Of a stretch of DNA of 64,000 nt, positions 46,629 to 57,369 are shown piece by piece; position 1 is the stretch's first letter, and every line of letters begins with the position of its first letter. Source of the stretch: an uncultured Bacteroidota bacterium. Lineage in GTDB: Bacteria; Bacteroidota; Rhodothermia; Rhodothermales; Salinibacteraceae. The stretch covers positions 1-64,000 of the forward strand of contig CAJXLV010000009.1 in the NCBI GenBank assembly GCA_913056185.1. Direction: 5' to 3'. Made by a program: the position numbers and the translations under genes. Under the pieces are notes generated by a model. The model ran no database searches and was not told the DNA's origin. It was given only the letters and a program-made list of their open reading frames with translations.

Positions 46629-47297
46629 TCACGGACGGCGCTTCACGAAGACAGGTGTCTCCTCCGGAATCGTCCAGAGGTAGAGGACGTCGCCATTCAC
46701 GCGGGTGGTAGAGTCCGGGGCCCAGGCGTCCATGTCGAAGCTATGGGAGACCACGCGGGTGCCCGGCGCCAGTTGTTCGAAGAGCAGGGGCCGGAGCTTG
46801 ATGTTGATCTCCGGGAAGAGGTACAGTGTGACGACCGTGGCCTCACTGAAATCGGCCTCGAAGAGGTCTTGCCGGCGGAACTCCACCCTGTCGCCCACGC
46901 CCGATACGGACGCGTTCGTGCGGGCGCGCCGGACGAGGTCGGGTTTGATCTCGATCCCGACGCCCCGGGCGCCGTACCGCTCGGCGGCCGTAATGGGAAT
47001 GCGCCCGTCGCCGCTGCCCAGGTCGTACACCACGTCGTCGGCGGAGACGCCGGCCAGTTCCAGCATGTGATTCACGGTGGACTGGGGCGTCACCACGAAG
47101 GGCACGTCCGCCTCCACGGTGGTGTCCGGGGCCTCGGGCGGCGCCTGAAGTTGGGCGGTGCTCTGTGAAGTGTCGGTCTGCGAGGGGGGCGGAGCCTCCT
47201 GCTCCTGTGCGCAGCCGGCGAGGGGAAGCGTCCCCGCAGCGAGCAGGGCGCCGACGAGGAGGCGAGCGGCGACGGTGTGGACGCGGGACAGGCGCAT
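46629..47297 (-). CDS. SAM-dependent methyltransferase with lipoprotein-type signal peptide
   Basis: MRLSRVHTVAARLLVGALLAAGTLPLAGCAQEQ (lipobox LAGC); VVYDLGSGDGRIPITAAERYGARGVGIEIKPDLV (motif I). Confidence 0.8.
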   Translation of the reverse strand: MRLSRVHTVAARLLVGALLAAGTLPLAGCAQEQEAPPPSQTDTSQSTAQLQAPPEAPDTTVEADVPFVVTPQSTVNHMLELAGVSADDVVYDLGSGDGRIPITAAERYGARGVGIEIKPDLVRRARTNASVSGVGDRVEFRRQDLFEADFSEATVVTLYLFPEINIKLRPLLFEQLAPGTRVVSHSFDMDAWAPDSTTRVNGDVLYLWTIPEETPVFVKRRP

Positions 47298-47358
47298 TGG
47301 ACACGGGAGGTGAAGACGGGGAACGGGCCTCTCGGCCTGTGGAGCGCGATCGGCGCAG

Positions 47359-50300
47359 TTAGGCGCGGCGGGGACGGAGCGTGGAGTCGGGCAGCCACGA
47401 CCAGTCCGGCAGCTGTTTGCGCAGGGCGCGGGCCGCGTACTCGAGGCTTACGTAGGCCGCCGGGATGAGGACCAGGGTGACCAGGGTGGAGGCCAGCAGT
47501 CCGCCGATGACGACGCGGGCGAGGGCTGCCTGAATTTCGGCGCCGGCGCCGATGCCCAGCGCGAGGGGCACGAGGCCCAGCACTGTGGTGAGCGTGGTCA
47601 TGAGAATGGGGCGCAGGCGCAGGCGCCCGGCCTCCGCCACCGCGGCCTTCAGGGCCATGTCGTGCTCGCGTCGCATGAGGTTGATGTAGTCGACCAGCAC
47701 GATGGCGTTGTTCACCACGATCCCGATCAGCATCACCAGTCCCATCACGCTCTGGATGTTGACAGTGGTGCCGGTAAACACGAGCGTGGGGAGCACGCCA
47801 ATGAGCACGAGCGGCACGCTGAACATGACGACCAGCGGGTCGAGGAAGCGCTCAAACTGGCCCGCCATGACCATGTAGATGAGCACCAGCGCCATGATGA
47901 TGGCAATGATGAAGTCGCGCTGGGCCTTTTGCTGCTCGCGGTACTCGCCGCCGAAGGCGATGGAGAAGCCCTCGGGAAGCGACAGGGTGGAGAGCTCGGC
48001 GCGCGCCCGCTCCACCACCTCGCCCAGCACGGCATCGCTGTTGAGCGTGGCCGAGATGTAGGTGACGCGCTGGCCGTTGATGCGGCGGATTTCGGTGGGG
48101 CCGCGGCCCCGGTCTGTGCGCACCAGAGACGAGAGGGGCACCGACTGGCCCTCCGGCGTGCGGACGGAGACGTTGTCCAGGTCCTGCACCGAGAGCCGAT
48201 CGTCCGGCCGCAGGCGCACCACAATGGGGAATTGCTCCCCGCCGTCGCGGTACGCCGCCGCCCGGCTTCCGCCCAGGTTTGTCTGCACGGCCTGCGCCAC
48301 CTCCTGCACCGACAGCCCAAGCGAGGAAATCTTGCCGCGCAAAAAGCGGATGTTTTGCTCCGGGCGGCCCTCGCGCCGCTGGGACCGGACGCTGGCCACG
48401 CCGTCTACCGTCTCCAGCCGCCCCTGGATGCGGTTCGCAATCTTGCGGGCCTGTTCCAGGTCGTACCCGCGGAGCTCCACCTGCAGGGCCTCGGTGCCGC
48501 CCCCAGTGCTAAAGATGCGCCGCAGAATCCAGAGGCCCGACTGCGCGCTCACCCGGATGTCGGCCCCTGGCACCTGGCCCAGCACGGCCGAGCGGATGCT
48601 ATCGGCCAGCACAAAGGTGTTGATGGAGCGCTCCGAGGCGGAGGCGAGGCGAATTTCCACCTCCGCGCCCCAGGGCTGCACCTGCTTGGCAAAATTTTCC
48701 ACGTCCCGGTCCGGCAGCTCCGCCTTCACGCGCTGCTCCAGCTCATCGAGGTACTCCATCACCACCGCAATGTTGGTGCCCTGCTCCATGTCCAGGTCCA
48801 CGTCGATCTCGTTGGCGTCCGTCTGCGGGGCCAGCTCGATCGACACCATGGGCCAGAGGGCCAGCGTGCCGCCCAGCAGCAGGGCCGTGGCGCCGAACAC
48901 GAGCCAGCGGCGCTCCAGGGCGCCCCGGATGAGGGACGAGTAGCGGTGCTCCAGGCGCGCAAAGGCGCGCTGGAACCAGGACTTTTCGGGCGGGGCGGCC
49001 TCCGCATCGTCCCCGCCTGCGCCGATGGTCAGGAAGCGGCTGCCCATCATGGGCACCAGCGTTAGCGCCACCAGGAGCGAGCAGACCAGCGCAAAGACCA
49101 CCACCAGCGCCAGCGACTGAAAGAGCGCCGCCGTGGTGGTGCGCGCGAATGCCAGCGGCAGAAAGATGACCGATGTGGTGAGCGTCGACGCCACGATGGC
49201 GCCCGCCACCTCGCGGGTGCCCAGGGAGGCCGCCTCCCGCAGCGATCGTCCATTCTCCTCCCGCTGCCGCACGATGTTCTCCAACACCACGATTGCGTTG
49301 TCCACAATGAGCCCCACGCCCAGCGCCAGCCCGCCGAACGTCATCTGGTTCAGCGTGAGGTCGTTGAAGTAGAGAAGCGCGAACGTGGCGATGATGGAAA
49401 TCGGGATCGACAGCGCGATGATAAACGTCGTCGATCCGTTGCGGAGGAAGAGGTACAGCACCAGAATGGCCAGGAGCGAGCCCCAGATGGCCGAGTTCTG
49501 AACGTTGTTGATCGACTTGCGGATAAACTCGCTCTGGTCGCTGACCACGGTGAGCGCCACGTCGGCCCGCGTCTTGTTGATGCGGTCCACCTCCGCGCGG
49601 ATGCGCTCGGCCACCGACACGGTGTTGGCGCCGCTCTGCTTCTGAATCTGGAGGCGCACCACGGGGATGCCGTTCAGCTCCGAGACGCGCTGCAGGTCCT
49701 CGTAGCCGTCCACCACCTCGGCCACGTCCTGCACCTGCACGGGCGCTCCGTCGACGGTGGCAACCACCGTCTGCCGGATTTCGCGGAGCGACTGGTACTC
49801 GCCCTGGGTCCGCACGTAGAGGTCCTTCAGGCCCTCCTTCACGTTGCCGCCGGGCAGGGCGGCGTTGGCGCTGCCGATGGCCTGCTGCACCTGCGCGGCC
49901 GACATGTCGTAGGCCCGCAGGCGGTCGCGGTCCAGGTTGACACGGATTTGCCGGTAGATGCCGCCGCGAATGTTGAGGGTGCCCACGCCGGGGATCTGCT
50001 CGAAGCGGCGGCTCAGGTCCCGCTCCAGCAACCGCGTGAGCGACTCCAGGGTGCGGCTCGACTCCACCGCGATGGAGACGATTTCCTGGCTGTTGGGGTC
50101 AAATTTCCAGATGCCGGGCGGCTCGGCCTCCACCGGCAGGTCGTCGCGGATGCGGTCGAGCGCAGCGCGCACGTCGTTGGCCGCCGCGTTGAGGTCGGTG
50201 CCCTGCGCAAACTCCAGATTGACGCGGCTGCCGCCCTCGTCGGAGTTGGAGGTGATGCGCTCCACGTTCGGCACACCGGAGACGGCGTTGGCAATGGGGT

Positions 50301-50493
50301 CGGTGATGATCTTTTCCATCTCCTCCGGCCCCACGTTGCCGTAGTTGGTGTAGACCGTCACGCGGGGGTATTCGATCTCCGGCAGAAGATCGACCGGGAG
50401 GTAGTAGAAGCTGACCGACCCCACGACGATGATGGCCAAAAACGTCATCGCGGTCGCGACGGGCCGGCGGATGGAGGTGTCGTACAGAGCCAT
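47359..50493 (-). CDS. RND-family efflux transporter (AcrB-like)
   Basis: [82 protein letters not shown]. Confidence 0.95.
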   Translation of the reverse strand: MALYDTSIRRPVATAMTFLAIIVVGSVSFYYLPVDLLPEIEYPRVTVYTNYGNVGPEEMEKIITDPIANAVSGVPNVERITSNSDEGGSRVNLEFAQGTDLNAAANDVRAALDRIRDDLPVEAEPPGIWKFDPNSQEIVSIAVESSRTLESLTRLLERDLSRRFEQIPGVGTLNIRGGIYRQIRVNLDRDRLRAYDMSAAQVQQAIGSANAALPGGNVKEGLKDLYVRTQGEYQSLREIRQTVVATVDGAPVQVQDVAEVVDGYEDLQRVSELNGIPVVRLQIQKQSGANTVSVAERIRAEVDRINKTRADVALTVVSDQSEFIRKSINNVQNSAIWGSLLAILVLYLFLRNGSTTFIIALSIPISIIATFALLYFNDLTLNQMTFGGLALGVGLIVDNAIVVLENIVRQREENGRSLREAASLGTREVAGAIVASTLTTSVIFLPLAFARTTTAALFQSLALVVVFALVCSLLVALTLVPMMGSRFLTIGAGGDDAEAAPPEKSWFQRAFARLEHRYSSLIRGALERRWLVFGATALLLGGTLALWPMVSIELAPQTDANEIDVDLDMEQGTNIAVVMEYLDELEQRVKAELPDRDVENFAKQVQPWGAEVEIRLASASERSINTFVLADSIRSAVLGQVPGADIRVSAQSGLWILRRIFSTGGGTEALQVELRGYDLEQARKIANRIQGRLETVDGVASVRSQRREGRPEQNIRFLRGKISSLGLSVQEVAQAVQTNLGGSRAAAYRDGGEQFPIVVRLRPDDRLSVQDLDNVSVRTPEGQSVPLSSLVRTDRGRGPTEIRRINGQRVTYISATLNSDAVLGEVVERARAELSTLSLPEGFSIAFGGEYREQQKAQRDFIIAIIMALVLIYMVMAGQFERFLDPLVVMFSVPLVLIGVLPTLVFTGTTVNIQSVMGLVMLIGIVVNNAIVLVDYINLMRREHDMALKAAVAEAGRLRLRPILMTTLTTVLGLVPLALGIGAGAEIQAALARVVIGGLLASTLVTLVLIPAAYVSLEYAARALRKQLPDWSWLPDSTLRPRRA

Positions 50494-50536
50494 CGGGGAG
50501 AAACGGGCTGTGGCGGGGGCAGTGAGGGGGAGAGGG

Positions 50537-51955
50537 CTACCGGGCGGCCGTGGTGGGGCCGTTGAGGGGGAAGCCGTTGGAGGCGGAGCCGTCAGCGGCG
50601 GAGGACTGCGTGGTGTCGGCGCGGCTGGTGTCCGGGGCGGTTCCGAAGCGGCGCTCGGCCATGCGCTGTTGGCGCTCCAGGATGCGGCGGAGCAGGTCGG
50701 TGTCTTGCAGGCGCTGCAGGGCCAGGAGGCGCGACCACGGAAGGGGGCGCACGCGGGCGTCCACTCGTTCCTCGGCGCTGGTGCTCAGCAGGTTTTGCCC
50801 CACCGTTACCACCCAGTCGCCGGGCTCCACCCCGCGGACGCCCGCCAGCTGCTGCCCCTCGGCCAGAATTTCAACGTCGCGGAAGCGCGTGGGCGTGGGT
50901 TGGGTGAGCGGGGGCGGATCGGCGGGGTCGTACGAGTCGGGCGTCTCTACGGGCAGCTCGGTGCCCAGCGTGGGCGCCACAAAGACGCCGCGCGTGCCGG
51001 TGGATGGGTCTTCGTAGATGGCACTCAGGGGCACGAGCGTGGCCTTCTGGCTCTCGGCGTAGGCCACGTCCACCTTCACAAACATGCCCGCCTTGAGAAG
51101 GCCGTCGGGGTTGGGCACGTCGATCTCGGCCTCGGCGCTGTAGCTTTCGCTGCTGATGAACGGAGAGAGCCGCGAGACCTCGGCGGTGACGACTGTGTCG
51201 CTGGGGGGGACGGCGATGCGGGCGGTCTGCCCCGGCTGAATGCGCCCGAGCATGCGATCGGTCACGCCGACCTCCACGCGCACCGAGTCGAGGGTGCCCA
51301 TGGTGTAGAGCTGCGTGTTCGGGCCCACGCGCTGCCCCACTTGCACGTTGCGGTTGCCGACCTGGCCGCTGATGGGGGCGCGCACCACCGTACGCCGAAG
51401 GTCGGCCCGGCGCTCATCGAGCGTGGCCTGGGCCTGCGCCACCTGCGCTTCGGCTCGCTCCACCTGGGCCTCGGCCTGCGCCACCTGCGCGCGCAGCGTT
51501 TCGAGCCGCTGCTCGCTCTCAAAGTTCTGCTCGGCCAGGCGCTGGGTGCGCTTCAGCTGTGCCTGGAGCTCCTGCAAATTGGCACGAGCACTCTTGGCGT
51601 CGGCCTCGGAAATGCGGAGCGACGCCTCGGCCTGCCGCACCCGCTCGCGGTACTGGTCGTCCTGGAGGCGAACGAGCGGGGCGCCCTGCTGCACAAAGTC
51701 GCCGTTCTGGGCCAGCACCGCCTCCACCGGGGCCTGGATCTGGGGAGAAATGGCGACCTGGTTCTTGGCCTCCACCGTGCCGCTCATCTGCTCCTCCAGT
51801 GGCAGCGAGCCGTAGCGCGCCTGCACCGCCTCCACGGAGGGGGTCGACGCCTCTCCGCCGCGCCGACCGCGGCGCTGCTCGCCCTCGCCGGACGAGCCGC
51901 CACAGGCGCTGAGCACAAGAAGGCTGGAGAGAACAACAGGAAAAAGCCGGGTCAT
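50537..51955 (-). CDS. RND efflux periplasmic adaptor lipoprotein (HlyD/MFP)
   Basis: LLVLSACGGS lipobox, coiled-coil Gln/Ala/Arg-rich hairpin, VRAPISGQVGNRNVQVGQRV; start ATG 51955. Confidence 0.92.
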   Translation of the reverse strand: MTRLFPVVLSSLLVLSACGGSSGEGEQRRGRRGGEASTPSVEAVQARYGSLPLEEQMSGTVEAKNQVAISPQIQAPVEAVLAQNGDFVQQGAPLVRLQDDQYRERVRQAEASLRISEADAKSARANLQELQAQLKRTQRLAEQNFESEQRLETLRAQVAQAEAQVERAEAQVAQAQATLDERRADLRRTVVRAPISGQVGNRNVQVGQRVGPNTQLYTMGTLDSVRVEVGVTDRMLGRIQPGQTARIAVPPSDTVVTAEVSRLSPFISSESYSAEAEIDVPNPDGLLKAGMFVKVDVAYAESQKATLVPLSAIYEDPSTGTRGVFVAPTLGTELPVETPDSYDPADPPPLTQPTPTRFRDVEILAEGQQLAGVRGVEPGDWVVTVGQNLLSTSAEERVDARVRPLPWSRLLALQRLQDTDLLRRILERQQRMAERRFGTAPDTSRADTTQSSAADGSASNGFPLNGPTTAAR

Positions 51956-52327
51956 CGTGAGCGTGCAGGCAAGCCAAGTGAGAGAGGACTGCGCGAAACG
52001 ATTCCGCCTGGACAAAGTGTCTCTGGGCTCCAGGCTTGGCAGCATTGTTGCGCTTTTGGGGCGGCCGTTCAATGCGGAAAGAGGGGGCGGGGAGCCCTTG
52101 TGCCCTGCTCCCCGCGCGACGGCCCCCTTGTCGATGAATCTCCTCGATACGTCTCCAACGACCCCTGCACCTCGCACAGGGCCACAAGTTTCTGGGGCAG
52201 CGATCAACTGCACGCAAAAGCGGTCCAATCACACCGTGCTGCCGCGGGGGCGCAGCCCCAACAGCACGCACCATCTCGCGATGGACCGCCCTCGCCGCCG
52301 TCGCCGTTTTCTCCAACGCTTTGCCGG

Positions 52328-53002
52328 ATGGGCAACACTCCGAATAACACTTCTCCCGACACTTCCGAGGACACGTACCGAACCCTGAGGGTGTCGGCTC
52401 GGGCGGAGCAGCGGGTGGACGGGTCCCGGTTTTTGGCGGAGGCATTCCCGGTCGAGAGTCGCAGCGCGGTCGAGGCGCGCCTGGAGGCCGTGCAGGAGCG
52501 AGAGCCCAAGGCCACGCACCACTGCTCGGCCTACCGCCTGGGCCGCGACGGCGCAGACGTCCACTACGACGACGATGGGGAGCCGAGTGGCACGGCGGGG
52601 CAGCCGATCCTTCGCCAGATTGACGCGCGCACCCTCACGAATACGCTCGTCGTGGTCGTCCGCTACTTCGGGGGCACCAAGCTGGGGACGGGAGGCCTCA
52701 TGCGGGCCTACGGCGATGCGGCCGCGGCCGCCCTGGATCACGCCACGCTCGTGGAGCGCACCGTGCGCACGCCGGTCCGGCTCCGCTTCGCCTACGACGA
52801 CACGTCGCCCGCCCAGCGGGTCCTTCGGCGCTTCGACACGGAGGTGCAGGACAGCAACTATACGGACGTAACGACCCTTACCGTGGGGGTGCGGCGGTCG
52901 GAGGTGGAGGCATTCGTCGACGCCTTCACGAATGCGCTCTCTGATCGGGGCGACGTGTTGCAGATCGGTAGCGAGAAGAAGCAGGACGGGGGGCAAGCGT
53001 AA
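52328..53002 (+). CDS. YigZ/IMPACT family protein (UPF0029)
   Basis: THHCSAYRLG...DDDGEPSGTAGQPILRQIDARTLTNTLVVVVRYFGGTKLGTGGLMRAYGDAA. Confidence 0.9.
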   Translation: MGNTPNNTSPDTSEDTYRTLRVSARAEQRVDGSRFLAEAFPVESRSAVEARLEAVQEREPKATHHCSAYRLGRDGADVHYDDDGEPSGTAGQPILRQIDARTLTNTLVVVVRYFGGTKLGTGGLMRAYGDAAAAALDHATLVERTVRTPVRLRFAYDDTSPAQRVLRRFDTEVQDSNYTDVTTLTVGVRRSEVEAFVDAFTNALSDRGDVLQIGSEKKQDGGQA

Positions 53003-53056
53003 GGGACCGGGAGCGGCAGTCCCTTCCCGTCGTGCTCGCCCCCCATGCCCCGATGC

Positions 53057-53503
53057 TCACGTAAACTGTTCCATGGCCGCCACGGCCAGCTCGTCTGCCA
53101 CAATATTGAGGGCGTCGTCCGCGTGGCCGCGCACCCAGATCCAGTCCACCTGATGCCGATCGGCCTCTTCCAGGAGGGCCCTCCAGAGGTCCTGGTTCTT
53201 GACGTCGCTGTTCGAGGACGTTTGCCAGTTGTTGCTCTGCCAGCTGTCCAGCCAGCCTTCGTTGAACGCCTTCGAGAGGTACTCGCTGTCGGTATGGAGC
53301 TGTACGCGGGCCGGGCCCTCCAGCGCGCGAAGCGCCTCCAGGGCCGCCGTGAGCTCCATGCGGTTGTTCGTAGTGTGCGGGTCGCCCCCTGTGATGCGTT
53401 CCGTTGCGTCGGGATCGTCCTCGGGAATGAGGAGGGCCGCCCAGCCGCCCGGGCCGGGGTTTCCGCTGCAAGCGCCGTCGGTATAAATGGTCACGTCCGT
53501 CAT
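53057..53503 (-). CDS. rnhA: Ribonuclease HI
   Basis: TIYTDGACSGNPGPGGWAALL, NNRMELTAALEALRAL, LHTDSEYL, WVRGHADD; start ATG 53503. Confidence 0.95.
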   Translation of the reverse strand: MTDVTIYTDGACSGNPGPGGWAALLIPEDDPDATERITGGDPHTTNNRMELTAALEALRALEGPARVQLHTDSEYLSKAFNEGWLDSWQSNNWQTSSNSDVKNQDLWRALLEEADRHQVDWIWVRGHADDALNIVADELAVAAMEQFT

Positions 53504-53675
53504 GAGGGGCGAAGAGAAAAGAACAGAGATGCTGCCTTGCAACGTACAGGGCGGGGGCGGGCTCATCCAGGCCATCGCCAAAAAAGCCCAGTGAAAACTT
53601 TGTGTCTGTACATGGCGTATAGAAATACGCATTTTGTAGACGCGTGTATTTTCTCCTCACGGTGCCCTGACCGCG

Positions 53676-54698
53676 ATGAAGTTTCTCGATCAAGTCGATC
53701 TCAAGGTCAGTAGTGGCGACGGGGGGAAGGGGATCGTCGCCTGGCGCCGCGAGAAATTTGTGCCGAAGGGAGGGCCTTCTGGCGGGGACGGCGGCGACGG
53801 GGGGTCGGTGTACGTGGAGGCCGACGAGAACCTCTACACGCTGATGGACCTGAGCCACAACAAACACGTCTATGCCGGCGATGGGGAGCCGGGCGGGCGC
53901 CGCAAGCAGGCGGGCGCGGCGGGCGCGGACAAGGTCATTCGCGTGCCGCCGGGGACGGTCGTGAAAGACAAGCGCACGGGCCGCATCCTCGGGGAGGTGG
54001 TGGAGCCGGGCCAGCGAATGTGCGTGGCGGAGGGCGGAGAGGGCGGCCGCGGGAACGCCCAGTTCAAGTCGAGCACCAATCAGGCGCCCCGTCACGCCGA
54101 GCCCGGCGAGCCGGGGGAAGACCGCGAACTGGTCTTTGAGCTGAAACTGATCGCTGACGTGGGGCTTGTGGGCTTCCCCAACGCCGGGAAGAGTACACTC
54201 GTCTCGTCCGTCTCCGCGGCGGAGCCGGAGGTGGCCGACTATCCGTTCACCACCCTCACGCCGCAGCTCGGCATGGTGTACGTGAGCGAGTACGAGACCT
54301 TCGTGATGGCAGACATTCCGGGCATCATTGAGGATGCGCACCAGGGCAAGGGTCTGGGGCTGCAGTTTCTGCGCCACATCGAGCGCACGTCGGTATTGCT
54401 GTTCGTGATTCCGATTACGGCGCCGGACCTGGGCGAGGAGTACCGCCAGTTGATGCATGAGCTGGAGGCGCACGAGGCCGATTTGATGGACAAGCCGCGA
54501 GTCGTGGCCCTGTCCAAGATCGACATCCTGGCGCCCGATGAGCGAGAGCTCCTCCCCGACGTGGTGGCCGGCGAGTTTCCGGACGAGGTTCCACTCCTGC
54601 CCATCAGTGCGGTGGCGGGCCTTGGGCTCGACCGTCTCAAGTACATGCTCTACGACACGGTATCGGCTGCGCGTGGCGCGGCGTCCCTTAACGCGTGA
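53676..54698 (+). CDS. obg: GTPase Obg/CgtA
   Basis: MKFLDQVDLKVSSGDGGKGIVAWRREKFVPKGGPSGGDGGDGGSVY, VGFPNAGKSTLVSSVSAAEPEVADYPFTTL. Confidence 0.95.
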   Translation: MKFLDQVDLKVSSGDGGKGIVAWRREKFVPKGGPSGGDGGDGGSVYVEADENLYTLMDLSHNKHVYAGDGEPGGRRKQAGAAGADKVIRVPPGTVVKDKRTGRILGEVVEPGQRMCVAEGGEGGRGNAQFKSSTNQAPRHAEPGEPGEDRELVFELKLIADVGLVGFPNAGKSTLVSSVSAAEPEVADYPFTTLTPQLGMVYVSEYETFVMADIPGIIEDAHQGKGLGLQFLRHIERTSVLLFVIPITAPDLGEEYRQLMHELEAHEADLMDKPRVVALSKIDILAPDERELLPDVVAGEFPDEVPLLPISAVAGLGLDRLKYMLYDTVSAARGAASLNA

Positions 54699-54711
54699 GT
54701 CTCTTTGACGC

Positions 54712-55905
54712 ATGCTCGCTCTGGCGCACGAGCCCCCCTGGCGCATGAGACTGCCCCTCCACGACGACACGACGAACCATCGGGACCCGAGCGTCGAGCG
54801 GCGCGCCCTCCTTGGGCTGTCGCTCGTGGCGGGCGTGGGACCGCAGCGCCTGCGGGCGCTCCTGGCGGCCTTCGAGGTGCCCAGTGCGGTCTTTCGGGCC
54901 TCGCGCACCGCCCTCACGAAGGTGGACGGCGTGGGGCCCCAGACCGCCGAGGCCATTCTTGCGTTCGATGACCGGGCGGCGGTGGAGCAAGAGGTGGCAC
55001 GGGCTGAAGAACTGGGCGCTACGCTCGTTCCGCCCTGGGACGACCGCTTCCCCGACCGCCTCCACGAGATTTACGACCCGCCGGCCTACCTGTGGATGCG
55101 GGGCACGCTCCCGTCTACCGACGCCCCCATGATTACGGTGGTGGGCACCCGCCGCTGTACCGACTATGGCCGCGCGCAGGCCCATCATCTGAGTGCCGAG
55201 CTGGTGCGCCGTGGGTTCACGGTCGTGAGCGGCCTGGCGTACGGCGTCGACGCGGCTGCGCACAAGGGAGCGCTCGACGCCGGCGGGCGCACGCTCGCCG
55301 TGCTGGGGTCTGGCGTGGGGCGCATCTACCCACAGAAACACACCGGGCTGGCCCGCCGGATCGCCGAAAGTGGCGCCGTGCTCTCCGAGTATGGCCTGGA
55401 TGCGGACCCCGATGCCCGCCACTTCCCGGAACGAAATCGGATTTTAAGCGGCCTTTCGTTTGGTACGCTTGTGATTGAGTCCTTCGCGGAGGGCGGATCC
55501 CTCATCACGGCGCGCTTTGCGCTGGAGCAGAACCGGGAGGTGTTTGCCCTGCCGGGCCGCATCACGAAGGAGACCAGCCGGGGCACCAACCGCCTCATCC
55601 AGCGTGGACACGCCAAGCTGGTGATGGACGTCGATGATCTGCTGCAGGAGTTGCCGGAGTGGACGGTGGCAGATCCTGGGGCGGTGGATGCGGAGACGGT
55701 GGCGGCCAATTCGCCCCCTGCTGCCGAGGCGCTGTCCGGCGATGCCGAGACGCTGTACGAGGCGCTCACGGATACGCCCGTCCACGTCGATCAACTGTGT
55801 GAGAAGACCGGTCTCGAGCCGTCGTCGGCTCTTCCCACCCTGCTCGAGTTGGAGTTTGAAGGGCTCGTGCGCCAGCTGGCCGGCAAGCAGTTTCGCCGGT
55901 CGTGA
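54712..55905 (+). CDS. dprA: DNA-processing protein DprA
   Basis: VVGTRRCTDYGRAQAHHLSAELVRRGFTVVSGLAYGVDAAAHKGAL, PERNRILSGLSFGTLVIESFAEGGSLITA. Confidence 0.93.
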   Translation: MLALAHEPPWRMRLPLHDDTTNHRDPSVERRALLGLSLVAGVGPQRLRALLAAFEVPSAVFRASRTALTKVDGVGPQTAEAILAFDDRAAVEQEVARAEELGATLVPPWDDRFPDRLHEIYDPPAYLWMRGTLPSTDAPMITVVGTRRCTDYGRAQAHHLSAELVRRGFTVVSGLAYGVDAAAHKGALDAGGRTLAVLGSGVGRIYPQKHTGLARRIAESGAVLSEYGLDADPDARHFPERNRILSGLSFGTLVIESFAEGGSLITARFALEQNREVFALPGRITKETSRGTNRLIQRGHAKLVMDVDDLLQELPEWTVADPGAVDAETVAANSPPAAEALSGDAETLYEALTDTPVHVDQLCEKTGLEPSSALPTLLELEFEGLVRQLAGKQFRRS

Positions 55906-56115
55906 CGGTGGGGCGTAATGCATTGAAGAGGGATGCGTGAGGAGTGAGTGATGCGCCATGCGTCTGGGTCGCAGATCGCGTCGATGGGTGCCTCGATGTC
56001 GAGAACGGAATCGATCATGGCGGTGCCGGGGACAGTGGCGCCGTCATGGCTGGCGAACGCTGGCGGGCATGATGCGTGAACGCAGAAGTGCTTCCAGAAC
56101 TGATTTTGTTTTTTT

Positions 56116-57288
56116 ATGACCCGCGCCGAGCTCCGCTCCCACTTTCCCCACACCAGGCACCAGACGTACCTCAACCACGCGGCGGTGAGCCCGATGAGCC
56201 GGCCGGTGCGCGAGGCCATCGACGCGTACGTGGGCGAACGGCACGGGGCCGATCCGGAGGCGCCCATCGAAAACTTCGAGTCCTTCCTGCCCGTGATTCA
56301 AGACACGAAAGACCGGGTGGCGACGGTGCTGGGCACCGAATCGAGTCGCGTCGAGTTCGTCCCCAACACCTCGGCCGGCCTCAACGTGCTGGCCCGCGGG
56401 CTCGACTGGGAGGCGGGCGACCGCATCGCCGTGCCCGACGGCGCGTTCCCGACCAACGTGTATCCGTTCTTGAACCTGGAGGCCGAGGGGGGCGAGGTCG
56501 ATTTTGTGCCGACGACAGAAGGGGCGTACACCGTGGAGGACGTAGCCGATACCCTGCGGCCCGAGACGCGGCTCCTCAGTGTCTCCTGGGTGCACTTCCT
56601 CTCGGGCTTCCGGGCCGACCTGGAGGCGCTCGGTACACTCTGCAACGAGCGGGACATCCTCTTCTGTGTGGACGCGATTCAGGGGCTCGGGGCGCTGCAG
56701 GTGGACGTGGAGGCGGCGGGCATCGACTTTTTGACCGCCGGCGGGCACAAGTGGCTGATGGCCGCGCAGGGCATCGGGGTGCTCTACTGCGACGAGGCGC
56801 TTCAGGACCACCTCCGGCCGCCCACCGGCTGGCTCCACGGGCCGGTCGATTGGGAGCACCTGGACGACTACGAGCTCACGTTCCACGACGACGCGCGCCG
56901 CTTCCGCACCGGCACCCTCAACAGCGTGGGCGTGGCGGCCCTGCACGCGGCGCTCGGCCTGTACCTGGACGCGGGCCCGGAGTGGTGCGAGGCGCGTGTG
57001 CTGGATCTCTCTGCGACCCTCGCCGACGAACTGGCGGCTCGTGGCCTGCCCCGCTACGGCACCGACGCCCCGGCCCACGCCAGCGGCATCGTCACCGTGG
57101 AGCCGGACGCGCCCGACGCGCTGTTCGACCACCTGAAGGAGCAGGGCATCACGGGTGCCCTCCGCAACCGGAAGTTGCGCCTCGCGCCAACGTACTACAA
57201 CGACGAATCCGACTTGGCCGCTGCTTTGGAGGCAGTGGATTCGTTTCGGGGAAGGAGGAGAGCGGATCGTACAGGGATTGATGCGTGA
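56116..57288 (+). CDS. Class V aminotransferase (cysteine desulfurase/isopenicillin epimerase-like)
   Basis: YLNHAAVSPMSRPVREAI, LSVSWVHFLSGFRADLEALG, VDAIQGLGALQVDVEAAGIDFLTAGGHKWLMAAQGIGVLY. Confidence 0.9.
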   Translation: MTRAELRSHFPHTRHQTYLNHAAVSPMSRPVREAIDAYVGERHGADPEAPIENFESFLPVIQDTKDRVATVLGTESSRVEFVPNTSAGLNVLARGLDWEAGDRIAVPDGAFPTNVYPFLNLEAEGGEVDFVPTTEGAYTVEDVADTLRPETRLLSVSWVHFLSGFRADLEALGTLCNERDILFCVDAIQGLGALQVDVEAAGIDFLTAGGHKWLMAAQGIGVLYCDEALQDHLRPPTGWLHGPVDWEHLDDYELTFHDDARRFRTGTLNSVGVAALHAALGLYLDAGPEWCEARVLDLSATLADELAARGLPRYGTDAPAHASGIVTVEPDAPDALFDHLKEQGITGALRNRKLRLAPTYYNDESDLAAALEAVDSFRGRRRADRTGIDA

Positions 57289-57349
57289 TGCGTGAAGTGT
57301 GATGAGAGCCCCGGCCCATTCTCACGCATCACAGTTCACGCTTCACGTA
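57283..57349. repeat. Intergenic palindrome (GCGTGATGCGTGAAGTGTGATGAGAG / CTCACGCATCACAGTTCACGCTTCACGT)
   Basis: Imperfect inverted arms around a GCCCCGGCCCATT loop between the aminotransferase and rluD. Confidence 0.6.
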
Positions 57350-57369
57350 CAGCAGGAAAGAGGTAGATT

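Noticed and set aside
50429-53002. 857-aa plus-strand ORF
   Set aside because: Only the distal part (52328..53002, YigZ/IMPACT) is real; the rest is antisense to the RND adaptor and transporter.
52926-54956. 676-aa minus-strand ORF
   Set aside because: Antisense to obg and out of frame with rnhA.
55791-56267. 158-aa minus-strand ORF spanning the dprA-aminotransferase gap
   Set aside because: Overlaps both real genes antisense and has no convincing domain; treated as non-coding.
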